The notes under the pieces were generated by a model that did no database searches, had not been told where the DNA came from, and worked only from the letters and a program-made list of their open reading frames with translations. Below, one piece after another: positions 17,534-26,366 of a DNA stretch of 64,000 nt. Source of the stretch: Paeniglutamicibacter psychrophenolicus (GTDB taxonomy: Bacteria; Actinomycetota; Actinomycetes; Actinomycetales; Micrococcaceae); NCBI RefSeq assembly GCF_017876575.1, contig NZ_JAGIOE010000001.1, forward strand, positions 2,480,001 to 2,544,000, in the 5' to 3' direction. The translations under genes were made by a program, and so were the position numbers. Each line of letters starts with the position of its first letter. The stretch's first letter is position 1.

Positions 17534-18872
17534 AGTCCGCTTCCATGGCCTCGGTGAAGGCCTTCGCATCGATCCGGCCATCGAGCAGGCCCTGCAGCGA
17601 GTCGCCGAGGGTGTCGCCCATGGTCGGGGTCGCGTAGTCCAGGTACGGCAGCAGCACCCCGTCGGTGGTCACCGACTCGAACGCGGTGTACACGTCCTTG
17701 AGCACGCCCGATGCCGGGGCGTGCGCCGCGGTGTCGAGCACCGGCAGGTTCCCGGTGTCGGCCAGGACCTTCATCGCGTCCTCGTTGGTGATGAAGTCGA
17801 TGTAGGCGGCGGCCAGGTCCGCGTTCTTGGTCTTGGCGGTCACGGTGAAGGGCAGCCCGGTGCCGCCGGTGGTGTGCGCGCCTTCCCCGGCGGTGGCCGG
17901 CGGGGCGAAGAACCCGACGTCCTCGCCCATGGCGTCGGCCAAATCCGCGGCCATCCAGGAGCCGCCCATCAGGAACACGCCCTCGCCCTTGGTCAGTTTC
18001 TGCCAGGCGGCGTCGTAGTCGGTGCCGTTGACGCCCTTGTTGAAGTAGCCCTTGGCGCTCCAGTCGGCCAGCGTCTGCGCGGCGGCCTGGTTCTCCGGTG
18101 TGGTCCAGGAGGCACCGGCGTTGCCGAAGCCGAGCTTCTCGATCTGCTCCGCGGGGACCTTGGCGCCCTGGATGGGGCCGAAGACGTGCCCGGCGGGCCA
18201 CTTCTCGATGTTGCCCAGCAGCAGCGGGGTCTCGCCCTTCTCCTTGGCGGTGGCGATGGCCGATTCGAACGCCGCCCAGTCGGCGGGGACCTCCAGGCCC
18301 AGGGATTCGAGCTTCTTCTTGGAGTAGAACACGCCCACGACCTCGCCGACCTGCGGCAGCCCGTAGACCGAGCCGGAGCCGAAGGTGGTGCCGTCGGTGG
18401 AGTACTGCGAGTACTTCAGCACCGAGGCCGGGTAGCGGTCACTCCAGCCGTAGGCCTTGGCCCAGTCGTCCAGCGGCAGCAGCTGCCCGGCCTTGACGAA
18501 CGCGCCCATGGTGTTGCGGGCGTTGTTGGCCTGGACCACGTCGGGGGCGTCGGTGCCCGAGAGGGCCAGGCGCAGGGTCTTGCCCAGGTCCTCGAAGGAC
18601 TGGGAGTTCCGCTTGATGGTGATGTTCGGGTACTTGGCCTCGAAGGCGTCGTTGAGCTTGGTCATCTGCTCGTTCTGCCCGCCGCGGACCTCCTGGTCCC
18701 AGACGGTGAGCGTGGCCTCGCCCATCTTGGAGACATCCTTTTCGATGGTAGCGCCGCTTTGCGGCGTCGACGGGGCAGGGGCCTCGGAGCCGGGGGCGCA
18801 GGCCGAAAGCAGCAGGGCGAGGGCTGCGGTGGCGGCCAGCGCCAGTGTGCGGGTTTTGCCTCTGGGTGACAT
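17508..18872 (-). CDS. Sugar ABC transporter solute-binding lipoprotein (family 1)
   Basis: A 454-residue extracellular binding protein. The N-terminus has basic residues, a hydrophobic core LALAATAALALLLSACAP and a lipobox LSAC, so Cys is expected to be lipidated after signal peptidase II. The body reads as a CUT1 binding protein: LTVWDQEVRGG near 60, IKRNSQSFEDLGKTLRLAL, then VFLMGGSWMAADLADAMGED. ATG 18872 follows AAAGGA at good spacing. An upstream ATG seven codons earlier lacks a ribosome site. It should deliver an oligosaccharide or glycoside to the two permeases downstream. Confidence 0.93.
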   Translation of the reverse strand: MSPRGKTRTLALAATAALALLLSACAPGSEAPAPSTPQSGATIEKDVSKMGEATLTVWDQEVRGGQNEQMTKLNDAFEAKYPNITIKRNSQSFEDLGKTLRLALSGTDAPDVVQANNARNTMGAFVKAGQLLPLDDWAKAYGWSDRYPASVLKYSQYSTDGTTFGSGSVYGLPQVGEVVGVFYSKKKLESLGLEVPADWAAFESAIATAKEKGETPLLLGNIEKWPAGHVFGPIQGAKVPAEQIEKLGFGNAGASWTTPENQAAAQTLADWSAKGYFNKGVNGTDYDAAWQKLTKGEGVFLMGGSWMAADLADAMGEDVGFFAPPATAGEGAHTTGGTGLPFTVTAKTKNADLAAAYIDFITNEDAMKVLADTGNLPVLDTAAHAPASGVLKDVYTAFESVTTDGVLLPYLDYATPTMGDTLGDSLQGLLDGRIDAKAFTEAMEADYAGFTQGK

Positions 18873-18969
18873 GGTGGGTGTCCTTTCATGCAAGGTGCGG
18901 TGGAAATCGGTGTGCGGCGCGTTGCTGCGGAAGCCGGCGGCCGCGGGTGGAAGCTGGCGGGCGCGGGGA

Positions 18970-20085
18970 TCAGCGGGAGGGCGGCAGCGGGTCGTGCCCG
19001 TGCGGACGGTAGTGGGCCTCGGCCTCGGTCAGCAGCCCGAAGGTGGCCTCGGCGCGGCGCACGGCATTGGGCTTGTGCTGCGGGAGCACCTCGTCGAGGA
19101 AGCCGTAGCGCTTGGCGACGTCGGCGCATTCGGCGTTTTCCCGGGCGCGCAGCTTCGTCGATTCCCACCAGTCGGCAATGTCGCCCCAGCCCGGGGAGGC
19201 CAGGGAACCGCCGAAGTGCTTCACGGCCAGGGCCGAGCAGAGCGTGGAGAAAAGCAGCCGCCGTTCCAGCGGCCAGCCGGCCAGGGTGCCCAGCACGATG
19301 CCGGCCGAGAACACGTCCCCGGCGCCGGTCGGGTCGATGGCCGCCACGCGCAGGCTGGGAACGCTGGCCTGTTCCCCGGTGGAGGAGTCGATGGCGATGG
19401 CCCCGTCCACGCCGCGGGTGATGACCACCAGGGGTGCGCGGGAGGAGAGCGCCTTGAGTGCGGCGTCGGGCGAGTCGGTGCGGGAGTAGGCCATGGCCTC
19501 GACGTGGTTGGGCAGGAAACCGTGGCAGAGTTCCAGGTCGTTGAGCGTGGAGGTGTCCCACTTCTCGGTGGGGTCCCAGCCGACCGCGGCGAAGACCTTG
19601 CCCTGCCTCGGGTGCGTGGCGATCCACCAGGGTTCCCCGTGCCCGGGCATGGCCAGTTCGGCGATCATGGCCTTGGAGGTGGGCGGGGTGCCGATGAGCT
19701 CGGCGGCGCTGATGGGCATCGGGTGGCCGTGGGTGATCATGGAGCGGTCCCCGCCGCGGGCCAGGGAGACGGTGAGCGCCGAGTGCCAGCCCTCGAAGAT
19801 GCGCGAACGGCTCAGGTCGATGCCCTCCTGCTCCTCCAGCAGCGACCACGACCAGGCACCGTACGCGTCGTCCCCGAAGCCGGCCGACAGCCCGGTGGAC
19901 AGGCCGAGCCTGGCGGCGGCCACCGCGAGGTTGGCGATGCCGCCGGGGACCGACCCCATGCCCTCGGCCCAGACCTCGGTGCCGGGCTGCGGGGCGGTGG
20001 GCAGGCCGGTGAAGATGATGTCAAAAAAGAGCGAGCCGGTGAGGAACAGGTCGAGTTCGGTGTCGGGCTCGGATGCGGTGTTCAC
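18970..20085 (-). CDS. PfkB-family carbohydrate kinase
   Basis: A 371-residue ribokinase-like sugar kinase. The substrate-side glycine motif GSVPGGIANLAVAAARLG is near 48-65, and the ATP/anion-hole signature DPTGAGDVFSAGIVLGTLAG near 255-275 supplies the catalytic Asp. The start is GTG at 20085, nine bases after AAGAGGA; no ATG suits. It is the first gene of the minus-strand transporter operon and is divergent from the DeoR/GH4 operon. It could phosphorylate the imported sugar or a breakdown product, which would give the GH4 enzyme a phosphorylated substrate; this link is inference. Confidence 0.9.
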   Translation of the reverse strand: MNTASEPDTELDLFLTGSLFFDIIFTGLPTAPQPGTEVWAEGMGSVPGGIANLAVAAARLGLSTGLSAGFGDDAYGAWSWSLLEEQEGIDLSRSRIFEGWHSALTVSLARGGDRSMITHGHPMPISAAELIGTPPTSKAMIAELAMPGHGEPWWIATHPRQGKVFAAVGWDPTEKWDTSTLNDLELCHGFLPNHVEAMAYSRTDSPDAALKALSSRAPLVVITRGVDGAIAIDSSTGEQASVPSLRVAAIDPTGAGDVFSAGIVLGTLAGWPLERRLLFSTLCSALAVKHFGGSLASPGWGDIADWWESTKLRARENAECADVAKRYGFLDEVLPQHKPNAVRRAEATFGLLTEAEAHYRPHGHDPLPPSR

Positions 20086-20180
20086 CTGTATGTTCCTCTT
20101 GCTTGCGCCGCCAGCGGGCGGTCCGGGACGCGTGCCGGTTTCCCGGTGGCGTTCGGGGCGCTCGGCGCACCCTTGATTGG

Positions 20181-20209
20181 ACGTTAGCACGCACCAGGGG
20201 GTGGTACAA
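20181..20209 (-). promoter_or_regulatory. Candidate promoter of the kinase-transporter operon
   Basis: On the minus strand, TTGTAC (20204-20209) and TAACGT (20181-20186) are separated by 17 bases, close to the sigma-70-type consensus, about 95 bases upstream of the PfkB start. The divergent DeoR gene begins at 20260, so the 51 bases between are the likely place for shared DeoR operators. Confidence 0.45.
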
Positions 20210-20259
20210 GTGATTGAAAATGCTCGGTTCTGCTCATTGGTGACTGTTAGTCTTGGGGC

Positions 20260-21009
20260 ATGCTGATAAGTGCGAGGCAGGGCTCGATCCTGCGCCGGCT
20301 CCAGGAGACCGGGGACGTCTCGGTCCAGGAACTGGCCAACGACCTGGGTGTGAGCCCGTCGACCATCAGGCGGGACCTGAACCTGCTCTCCTCCGAGGGC
20401 CACCTGCGCCGGGTCCACGGGGGCGGGTCCCTGGACTCGGACAAGATCGACTTCCGCGAGGTGCTGGCCAGGAGCTCGCCGGCCAAGGAAAAGATCGCCA
20501 ACCGGGCCGCGGAGCTCGTCGAGGACGGCGACGTGGTGCTGCTGGACATCGGCACCACCACCGCAATGCTGGCCCGGGCCCTGCGCGGGCGCAGGATCAC
20601 GGTCATCACCTCCAGCCTGGCGGTGCTTGACGAGCTGCGCACCGACCCCGAGGTGGAATTGGTCATCCTCGGCGGAGTGCTGCGCCGCTCCTACCACTCG
20701 CTCGTGGGCTCGCTGACGCTGGCGTCGCTGGCCAACATCCGGGCGAACATCAGCTTCCTGGGCTGCAGCGGCATCAGGGAAGACACCACGGTGCAGGACA
20801 CCACCGGCATCGAGGTGCCAGTCAAGCAGGCCATCCTGGACACCAGCGCGAAGATCGTGCTGCTGGCCGACGAGACCAAGTTCCCCGGGGTGGGGATCCG
20901 CGACGTCTGCACCGCCGCGCGGATCACCACGCTGGTGACAAGCCGGGGTGCCGATCCGCGCACCCTCGAAGCATTCAGGAAATCAGGAAGCGAAGTGGTT
21001 CTGGCATGA
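20260..21009 (+). CDS. DeoR-family transcriptional regulator
   Basis: A 249-residue sugar-responsive repressor. The HTH is QELANDLGVSPSTIRRDLNL near 22-41, then the family wing EGHLRRVHGGG. The C-terminal sugar-phosphate sensor domain shows DIGTTTAMLARALRG near 95 and LLADETKFPG near 207. ATG 20260 has no Shine-Dalgarno; an extended -10 TGTTAGTCT at 20245-20253 ends six bases before it, so the transcript is probably leaderless. Its place between the divergent kinase-transporter and GH4 genes makes it the locus regulator. The direct word TGCTC occurs at 20221 and 20231, a possible operator half-site pair. Confidence 0.92.
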   Translation: MLISARQGSILRRLQETGDVSVQELANDLGVSPSTIRRDLNLLSSEGHLRRVHGGGSLDSDKIDFREVLARSSPAKEKIANRAAELVEDGDVVLLDIGTTTAMLARALRGRRITVITSSLAVLDELRTDPEVELVILGGVLRRSYHSLVGSLTLASLANIRANISFLGCSGIREDTTVQDTTGIEVPVKQAILDTSAKIVLLADETKFPGVGIRDVCTAARITTLVTSRGADPRTLEAFRKSGSEVVLA

Positions 21010-22358
21010 AACTGACCATCATCGGCGGCGGCGGATTCAGGGTCCCGCAGATCTTCGAGGCGCTCTCTGCCGGGAACGAGGCCGTGCGCATCACCGAACT
21101 GTGCCTCTTCGACTCCCATTCGGAACGGGTGGCGGCGATCGAGTCCGTGCTGTCCCAGATGGCACCCTCCCTGCCCGCACCCCCGAAGGTCACCACCGCC
21201 GCGTCGCTGGACGAGGCGGTCACCGGGGCCAGGTTTATCTTCTCCGCCATGCGCATCGGCGGGACCGAAGGGCGGATCCAGGACGAGCGCGTCGCCCTGG
21301 AAATGGGCGTCCTCGGGCAGGAAACCACAGGGCCCGGCGGCCTGGCCTACGCCCTGCGCACCCTGCCGCACGCCCGGGACCTGGCCGAACGCGTGGCCAG
21401 GCACGCGCCGCAGGCCACCGTCATCAACTTCACCAACCCCGCCGGCATCGTCACCGAGGCCATGCGCGAGGCGCTGGGGGACCGGGTCGTGGGGATCTGC
21501 GACACCCCCATCGGCCTGATGCGCCGGGCGGTGGCCGCCATCGGCTCCACCCCGGACGCGGTGGACTTCGACTACGTGGGCCTGAACCACCTGGGCTGGC
21601 TGCGCTCCCTGGTGGTGGACGGGGTGGACAAGCTGCCTTCGCTGCTGGCCGACGACGCGGCGCTTCAGGGGATTGAGGAGGCCCGGCTGATGGGCCCGGA
21701 CTGGGTCCGGGCGCTGGGCGCGATCCCCAACGAGTACCTGTACTACTACTACTTCCAGCGCGAGGCCACGGCGCGGCTGCGCGGCCCGGAGCCCACCCGC
21801 GGGGAGTTCCTGCACCGCCAGCAATCGGGCTTCTACAAGGATGCCGCCGCGCACCCGGAACGCGCGCTGGATGCCTGGCTGGCCACCAAGCACGAGCGCG
21901 AGGCCAGCTACATGGCCGAAAGCCGGCCCGAGGACCAGCGCACCAACCGGGAGGCCTCGGACATCGAGGGCGGGGGCTACCAGCAGGTCGCCCTGGATTT
22001 GATGGCCGCGCTGCTGGGCGGGACTCCGGCCACCATGATCCTGAACGTCGCCAACCGCGGGGTGGTGCCCGAGCTGCCCGACGACGCGGTGATCGAGGTG
22101 CCATGCACCGTCAGCGCCGCCGGCATCGTGCCCAAGCACATCGCGCCGGTCACCGGGGAGATGCTCGGGCTGCTGCAGCAGGTCAAGGCCGTGGAGCGGA
22201 TGGTCATCGCAGCCTCGAGGGAAAGAAGCGAGACGCTGGCCTGGCGGGCGCTGGCCGCCCACCCGCTGGTGGACTCGATCTCCGTCGCCCGGCAATTGCT
22301 GCAGAACTACCGGGAACGGATCCCGGGGGTGGCCGAAGCGTTGTCCCCGGGTGCCTGA
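21006..22358 (+). CDS. Glycoside hydrolase family 4 (6-phospho-glycosidase type)
   Basis: A 450-residue NAD- and metal-dependent glycosidase that works by oxidation-elimination. The dinucleotide fold TIIGGGGFRVPQIFEAL opens the protein. NFTNPAGIVTEAM near 142-154, the metal-site Cys in GICDTPIGLMRR near 165 and the YVGLNHLGWLR motif near 190 with its metal-site His are all present. Length and motifs resemble 6-phospho-beta-glucosidases, though alpha-linked or unphosphorylated substrates are known in GH4. The ATG overlaps the DeoR stop (ATGA). Because import here is by ABC rather than PTS, the phosphate would have to come from the PfkB kinase. Confidence 0.92.
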   Translation: MKLTIIGGGGFRVPQIFEALSAGNEAVRITELCLFDSHSERVAAIESVLSQMAPSLPAPPKVTTAASLDEAVTGARFIFSAMRIGGTEGRIQDERVALEMGVLGQETTGPGGLAYALRTLPHARDLAERVARHAPQATVINFTNPAGIVTEAMREALGDRVVGICDTPIGLMRRAVAAIGSTPDAVDFDYVGLNHLGWLRSLVVDGVDKLPSLLADDAALQGIEEARLMGPDWVRALGAIPNEYLYYYYFQREATARLRGPEPTRGEFLHRQQSGFYKDAAAHPERALDAWLATKHEREASYMAESRPEDQRTNREASDIEGGGYQQVALDLMAALLGGTPATMILNVANRGVVPELPDDAVIEVPCTVSAAGIVPKHIAPVTGEMLGLLQQVKAVERMVIAASRERSETLAWRALAAHPLVDSISVARQLLQNYRERIPGVAEALSPGA

Positions 22359-22458
22359 GCACAGGGCCTGAACCGGCGTTCCGGGACGGATACGCGGGGC
22401 GGTGTCGGGGTGGATTCTTGGTCGGCCGCGCGCGCGAGGGCCGCGAGGGTAGGGTTTG

Positions 22459-22478
22459 TCGGCCGATATCCCGGCCGA
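22459..22478. terminator. Inverted repeat between convergent genes
   Basis: TCGGCCG-ATATCC-CGGCCGA is a perfect 7-bp stem with a six-base loop, about 100 bases after the GH4 stop and 137 bases after the YbdK-type gene stop. Its position suits a bidirectional terminator, but there is no T-tract. Confidence 0.35.
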
Positions 22479-22523
22479 TGACCAAGATCTTGGGTTGCCT
22501 TCACGCGCGGGGGAAGTATTTAC

Positions 22524-22559
22524 GCCAAGAACCAAGCCAAGAACCAAGCCAAGAGCCAG
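22524..22559. repeat. Three tandem copies of a 12-bp unit
   Basis: GCCAAGAACCAA is repeated at 22524-22535 and 22536-22547, with a third, slightly changed copy at 22548-22559. It lies in the convergent intergenic region between the GH4 and YbdK-type genes and belongs to no gene I can support. Confidence 0.85.
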
Positions 22560-22614
22560 GTGGAAGGCCACGGATCACCGGGCGGCCTCGCGCGCGCGGG
22601 CCTGCGGGACGGGT

Positions 22615-23706
22615 TCAGTCCAGGAGCCGGGCCCCGGCCTCGGAAATCAGTGCATCGAATCCGCCGGCGTGGAAGAAGCGCCGCTGGGCAGCTGCACCGT
22701 TGCCCTCGCCGGCGATGCGCGCCAGCCCGGCACCCACGAAGTCGGTGTCGCCGCTGTCCTCCAGTTCCCCTCCGATGTAGTTCAGCAGGGCATCCAGGCG
22801 CCGGTCCAGGCTGGCCTTGGTGCCGGCGGCCAGGTCGTAGTGGTTTCCCCGGGTCCCGAACTTCGCCGCCTGCCATTGGGCCATGTCCAGGGCCTCGGGT
22901 GCGGGATCCGGGATCCGGCCGGGGCTGTTGGCCCCGGCGGACACCAGCGCGCGCATCACCAGCGCCAGCACCACCACGTCCCTGGCACCCATCTGGGCAT
23001 CGGCCACCCTGATCTCCAGGGTCGGGAAGCGGGCCGAGAGCCTCGCGCCCCAGCCGATGTGCCCGGCATCCAGGACCACGTCGGAGGCCAGCAGGAATTC
23101 CATGCGCGCCAGGTAGTCCCGGGCGTCGGCGAAGTGCGGCGGGATCCCGTGGATCGACCAGCGCAGGTACGCGATGCTGCGCCAGGACGCGAAGCCGCTG
23201 TCGGCGCCGCGCCAGAAAGGCGAGTTGGCGCCCAGCGCCGTGAGCAACGGCAGCCACTGGCGCAAGGAGTTCAGTGCCTGGACCCCGGTTTCGAGGTCCT
23301 CGATGCCCACGTGCACGTGCGTGCCGCAGAGGTAGTGCTCGGAGGTGATGCCGGGGCAAAACCGGTTGATGGCGTAGTAGCGTTCCGAGGCGTGGACGGC
23401 CGCCGGGCCGGCAGGGATCCGCGGCGCGGTGCCCAGCCCGACCAGTTGCAGCCCGGCCTCGCGGGCGACCGCGGAGAGCTCCCGCCGGGCGGAGACCACC
23501 GCCTCGAGCGCCTCCGCGCCCGTGGTGCAGATCGGGGTGCTGTTTTCCACCTGGCAGGCCAGGAACTCCGGATGCGTGTGGGTACCGCCGCTGCGCAGGG
23601 CCATGAGCTCGTTGTGGACATGGTGGCGGGGCACCGCCGGAAGCCCGGTGGCGGGATTGATGAGGAAGAATTCCTGCTCGATGCCGAAGGTGCGCACCGC
23701 GGGCAC
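22615..23706 (-). CDS. YbdK-type carboxylate-amine ligase (glutamate-cysteine ligase family 2)
   Basis: A 363-residue ATP-dependent ligase of the GCS2 family. Motifs are FGIEQEFFLINPATGLP at the N-terminus, EFLACQVENSTPICTTGAEA near 50-69, HYLCGTHVHVGIEDLETG near 123-140, and the basic TLEIRVADAQMGARDVV near 232. The family joins glutamate to an amine; weak gamma-glutamylcysteine synthetase activity is known for some members. The product is unknown here. GTG 23706 begins four bases after the upstream stop; a second GTG at 23697 is possible. It is coupled to the zinc-ribbon gene before it. Confidence 0.87.
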   Translation of the reverse strand: MPAVRTFGIEQEFFLINPATGLPAVPRHHVHNELMALRSGGTHTHPEFLACQVENSTPICTTGAEALEAVVSARRELSAVAREAGLQLVGLGTAPRIPAGPAAVHASERYYAINRFCPGITSEHYLCGTHVHVGIEDLETGVQALNSLRQWLPLLTALGANSPFWRGADSGFASWRSIAYLRWSIHGIPPHFADARDYLARMEFLLASDVVLDAGHIGWGARLSARFPTLEIRVADAQMGARDVVVLALVMRALVSAGANSPGRIPDPAPEALDMAQWQAAKFGTRGNHYDLAAGTKASLDRRLDALLNYIGGELEDSGDTDFVGAGLARIAGEGNGAAAQRRFFHAGGFDALISEAGARLLD

Positions 23707-23710
23707 CGCC

Positions 23711-24190
23711 CTACTCGTAGGCGCCGGAGAGCCGGTCCGCGGACGGGCCGGGATGGACGGACACCGACGGCACGGCATCCTCGAGCCCCGGAATCTGCCT
23801 GCGGGCATCCCGTGACACCTTGGTGCCCGCCCATGCTTCGGCAGCGGAATCCGGTGCCGCGTCCGGATAGCGGACGTAGCGGGGGTTCTCGGAGGCCAAG
23901 CGCACGGCCTGGCGGTCATCGGGTACCTGCGTGGTGAGCATCCCGTAGAACGATTCGCATTGCCCGCACCAGAACTCGACGTCCCAGCATGGCGGCTGGA
24001 CGCGCCGCCGGTCCAGCCGCAGCTCGACGTGCTCGTACACCAGGAAATCGCTGGAGCCGCAGGAATCGCAGGTGGGTGCCTCGTCGGTCGGCACCCGGGA
24101 GGGGTGCACCGACAGTTCAAGCGCCGGAGGGATGTCGGGCGCGGAGCGCAGCAGGGACTGGGAGGTGCGTTTGCCAAAGGACTTCTTCAT
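23711..24190 (-). CDS. Zinc-ribbon protein of unknown function
   Basis: A 159-residue protein with two CxxC knuckles, CDSCGSSDF near 42 and WCGQCESF near 74, forming a zinc ribbon around the stretch VELRLDRRRVQPPCWDVEFW. The C-terminal half is charged and Pro-rich. ATG 24190 is chosen because the sequence upstream overlaps a strong terminator-like palindrome. The stop is followed after four bases by the YbdK-type ligase start, so the two are translated together. I do not recognise a named family. Confidence 0.7.
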   Translation of the reverse strand: MKKSFGKRTSQSLLRSAPDIPPALELSVHPSRVPTDEAPTCDSCGSSDFLVYEHVELRLDRRRVQPPCWDVEFWCGQCESFYGMLTTQVPDDRQAVRLASENPRYVRYPDAAPDSAAEAWAGTKVSRDARRQIPGLEDAVPSVSVHPGPSADRLSGAYE

Positions 24191-24287
24191 GGGAGCACTT
24201 TCGACGTACCGGCCGGAAGGGACGGGCGCCGCAGTGCGTGCCCACACCATCTTGCTCCGCGGCGGTGCACCGGCACAATGAGCCACG

Positions 24288-24340
24288 GGAATTACCCAAC
24301 GTCCTGCCATGGAGTTCCATGGCAGGACGTTGGGAATTCC
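24288..24340. terminator. Long hairpin downstream of the ABC-F gene
   Basis: A perfect 19-bp inverted repeat (CCCAACGTCCTGCCATGGA and its complement) is separated by two bases and extended by GGAATT/AATTCC with a single bulged A, giving 25 paired bases. It starts 14 bases after the stop of the minus-strand ABC-F gene, so it should end that transcript and insulate the zinc-ribbon operon. Confidence 0.85.
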
Positions 24341-24353
24341 GCGACAGGAACCT

Positions 24354-26000
24354 CTACGAGTTGATGCCGATGCGCACCTTCCCGGCTTCGACTTCCCAGC
24401 GGGCATCGAGCCGGACATTGTCCAGCAGCCGGCGGTCGTGGGTCACCAGCAGCAGGGCGCCCTCGTAGGATTCCAGGGCCTCCTCGAGCTGCTCGATGGC
24501 CGGCAGGTCCAGGTGGTTGGTCGGCTCGTCGAGGACCAGCAGGTTCACCCCGCGCGCCTGCAGCAGGGCCAGGCCCGAGCGCGTGCGTTCGCCGGGGGAC
24601 AGGTCGCGGACCAGGGAGGCGGTCTGGTGCGCCTTGAGCCCGAACTTGGCCAGCAGCGTGCGGGCCTCGGCGGGGTTCATCTCCGGAACCGCCAGCTCGA
24701 AGGCATCGCCCAGGGCGGAATCCTCGGGCAGCTGGCTGCGCGCCTGGTCGATCTCGCCGATGGCCACCGAGGAACCCAGCGAGGCGGAGCCGGCGTCCGG
24801 GGCCAGGTGCCCGAGCAGCAGGTTCAGCAGCGTGGACTTGCCCGCTCCGTTGGGTCCGGTGATGCCGATCCGCTCCCCGGCATTGACCTGGGCGGAGACC
24901 GGGCCGAAGGTGAAGTCCCCGCGGGTGACGATTGCCTCGTTGAGCGTGGAGACGACGGAGGAGGAGCGCGGGGCGGCTGCGATCTCGAATTGCAGCACCC
25001 ATTCCTTGCGCGGCTCGGCGACCTCGTCCAGGCGCTTGATGCGCGACTCCATCTGGCGGACCTTCTGCGCCTGCTTCTCCGAGGACTCGTTGGACGCCTT
25101 GCGCCGGAGCTTGTCGTTGTCGGGGCTCTTCTTCATGGCATTGCGCACACCCTGGGAGGACCACTCGCGCTGGGTGCGGGCGCGGGAGACGAGGTCCGCC
25201 TTCTTGTCGGCGAACTCATCGTAGGCCTCGCGGGCGTGCCGGCGGTTGATGGCGCGTTCCTCCAGGTAGGAGTCGTAGCCGCCGTCGTACACCGCGACCT
25301 GGTTCTGCGCCAGGTCCAGTTCGACGATGCGCGTGACGCAGCGGGCCAGGAATTCGCGGTCGTGTGACACCAGCACCACGCCGGTGCGCAGCGAGGAGAC
25401 GAAGGATTCGAGGCGTTCGAGCCCGGCCAGGTCAAGGTCGTTGGTCGGCTCGTCGAGCAATACCAGGTCGAAGCGGCTCAGCAGCAGCGCGGCCAGGGCG
25501 ACACGGGCGACCTGCCCGCCGGACAGCGCGGTCATCAGGGTGTCGGTGGGCAGGGTGAGGCCGAGTTCGGCCAGCGTGGCCGGGGCGCGGTCCTCGAGGT
25601 CCGCGGCGCCGGCGGCCATCCAGTGGTCGAAGGCAGCGGCGTAGGCGTCGTCGGCACCCGGTGCCCCGGAGCCCAGGGCCTCGGCGGTGGATTCCATGGC
25701 GTGCGTGGCAGCTGCGCAGCCGGTGCGCCGGGCCAGGTAGGCGTCGATGGTTTCACCCTCGATGCGTTCGTGTTCCTGCGGCAGCCAGCCGATGAACGCG
25801 CCGTCGGGGGCACTGGAGACGGATCCGCCCAGCGGGGCATCGACCCCGGCGAGCAGCCGCAGCAGCGTGGACTTGCCGGCGCCGTTGGCCCCCACCACCC
25901 CGATGACGTCTCCGGGGGAGACGGTGAAGCTGAGGGAGGAGAAAAGGGTTCGGTGGGCGTGGCCGCCGGCAAGGTCCTTGGCCACGAGTGTTGCAGTCAT
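24354..26000 (-). CDS. ABC-F family ATPase
   Basis: A 548-residue soluble protein with two ABC domains and no membrane segment. Domain 1 has GANGAGKSTLLRLLAG near 36-51, LSGGQVARVALAALL and LLDEPTNDLDL. The linker is rich in Lys and Glu with a coiled-coil look (SNESSEKQAQKVRQMESRIK near 289). Domain 2 has GPNGAGKSTLLNLLLG, LSPGERTRSGLALLQ and LVLDEPTNHLDL. ABC-F proteins act on the ribosome, as translation factors or as antibiotic-protection proteins; which applies here cannot be told. It is monocistronic with a strong terminator. Confidence 0.93.
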   Translation of the reverse strand: MTATLVAKDLAGGHAHRTLFSSLSFTVSPGDVIGVVGANGAGKSTLLRLLAGVDAPLGGSVSSAPDGAFIGWLPQEHERIEGETIDAYLARRTGCAAATHAMESTAEALGSGAPGADDAYAAAFDHWMAAGAADLEDRAPATLAELGLTLPTDTLMTALSGGQVARVALAALLLSRFDLVLLDEPTNDLDLAGLERLESFVSSLRTGVVLVSHDREFLARCVTRIVELDLAQNQVAVYDGGYDSYLEERAINRRHAREAYDEFADKKADLVSRARTQREWSSQGVRNAMKKSPDNDKLRRKASNESSEKQAQKVRQMESRIKRLDEVAEPRKEWVLQFEIAAAPRSSSVVSTLNEAIVTRGDFTFGPVSAQVNAGERIGITGPNGAGKSTLLNLLLGHLAPDAGSASLGSSVAIGEIDQARSQLPEDSALGDAFELAVPEMNPAEARTLLAKFGLKAHQTASLVRDLSPGERTRSGLALLQARGVNLLVLDEPTNHLDLPAIEQLEEALESYEGALLLVTHDRRLLDNVRLDARWEVEAGKVRIGINS

Positions 26001-26057
26001 TGTTCCAGTTTAGATTCCCTAGGCGCACTCCCTGACATCGGGCCGCGGCCGGGGCAC

Positions 26058-26342
26058 TCAGCGCAGGTACTGCGAGCTCATCCACCCGGTCGTGCCGCGG
26101 TGCGTGGCCTGGACCCAGGTCCCGGATTTCTTGCCGGTCAAATGCACCGCCGAGCCCCGGGGCACCGTCCTGATGATGGTGCTGCCGGTGGACGGTCCAC
26201 GGCGCAGGTTCAGGTTTGCGGTGGTCTTCCTGGAGTTCTTCACGGTGCCGGATTTGGGTGCCGGGGGCTTGGCAGCGGTGGGCTTGGATTTCGGGGCGAC
26301 GCCGTAGAACTGCTCCAGGGTCTTGGCCTTGGACCCCGCCAT
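26058..26342 (-). CDS. SH3b-domain fragment, probably the severed C-terminus of the VanY gene
   Basis: 94 codons from ATG 26342 encode a Lys/Pro/Ala-rich linker (about 1-42) and a bacterial SH3 domain (ANLNLRRGPSTGSTIIRTVP onward, ending GWMSSQYLR), a cell-wall-binding module. It has no signal peptide of its own and no Shine-Dalgarno. It is in the same reading frame as the carboxypeptidase gene upstream and is separated from it by one TAG and eight sense codons. Read through, the pair makes a 325-residue secreted enzyme with a C-terminal wall-binding domain. Independent translation would leave the domain in the cytoplasm, so it is more likely a broken end. Confidence 0.65.
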   Translation of the reverse strand: MAGSKAKTLEQFYGVAPKSKPTAAKPPAPKSGTVKNSRKTTANLNLRRGPSTGSTIIRTVPRGSAVHLTGKKSGTWVQATHRGTTGWMSSQYLR

Positions 26343-26366
26343 GGCCTTGGCCTGGGCGGTTCCTAC

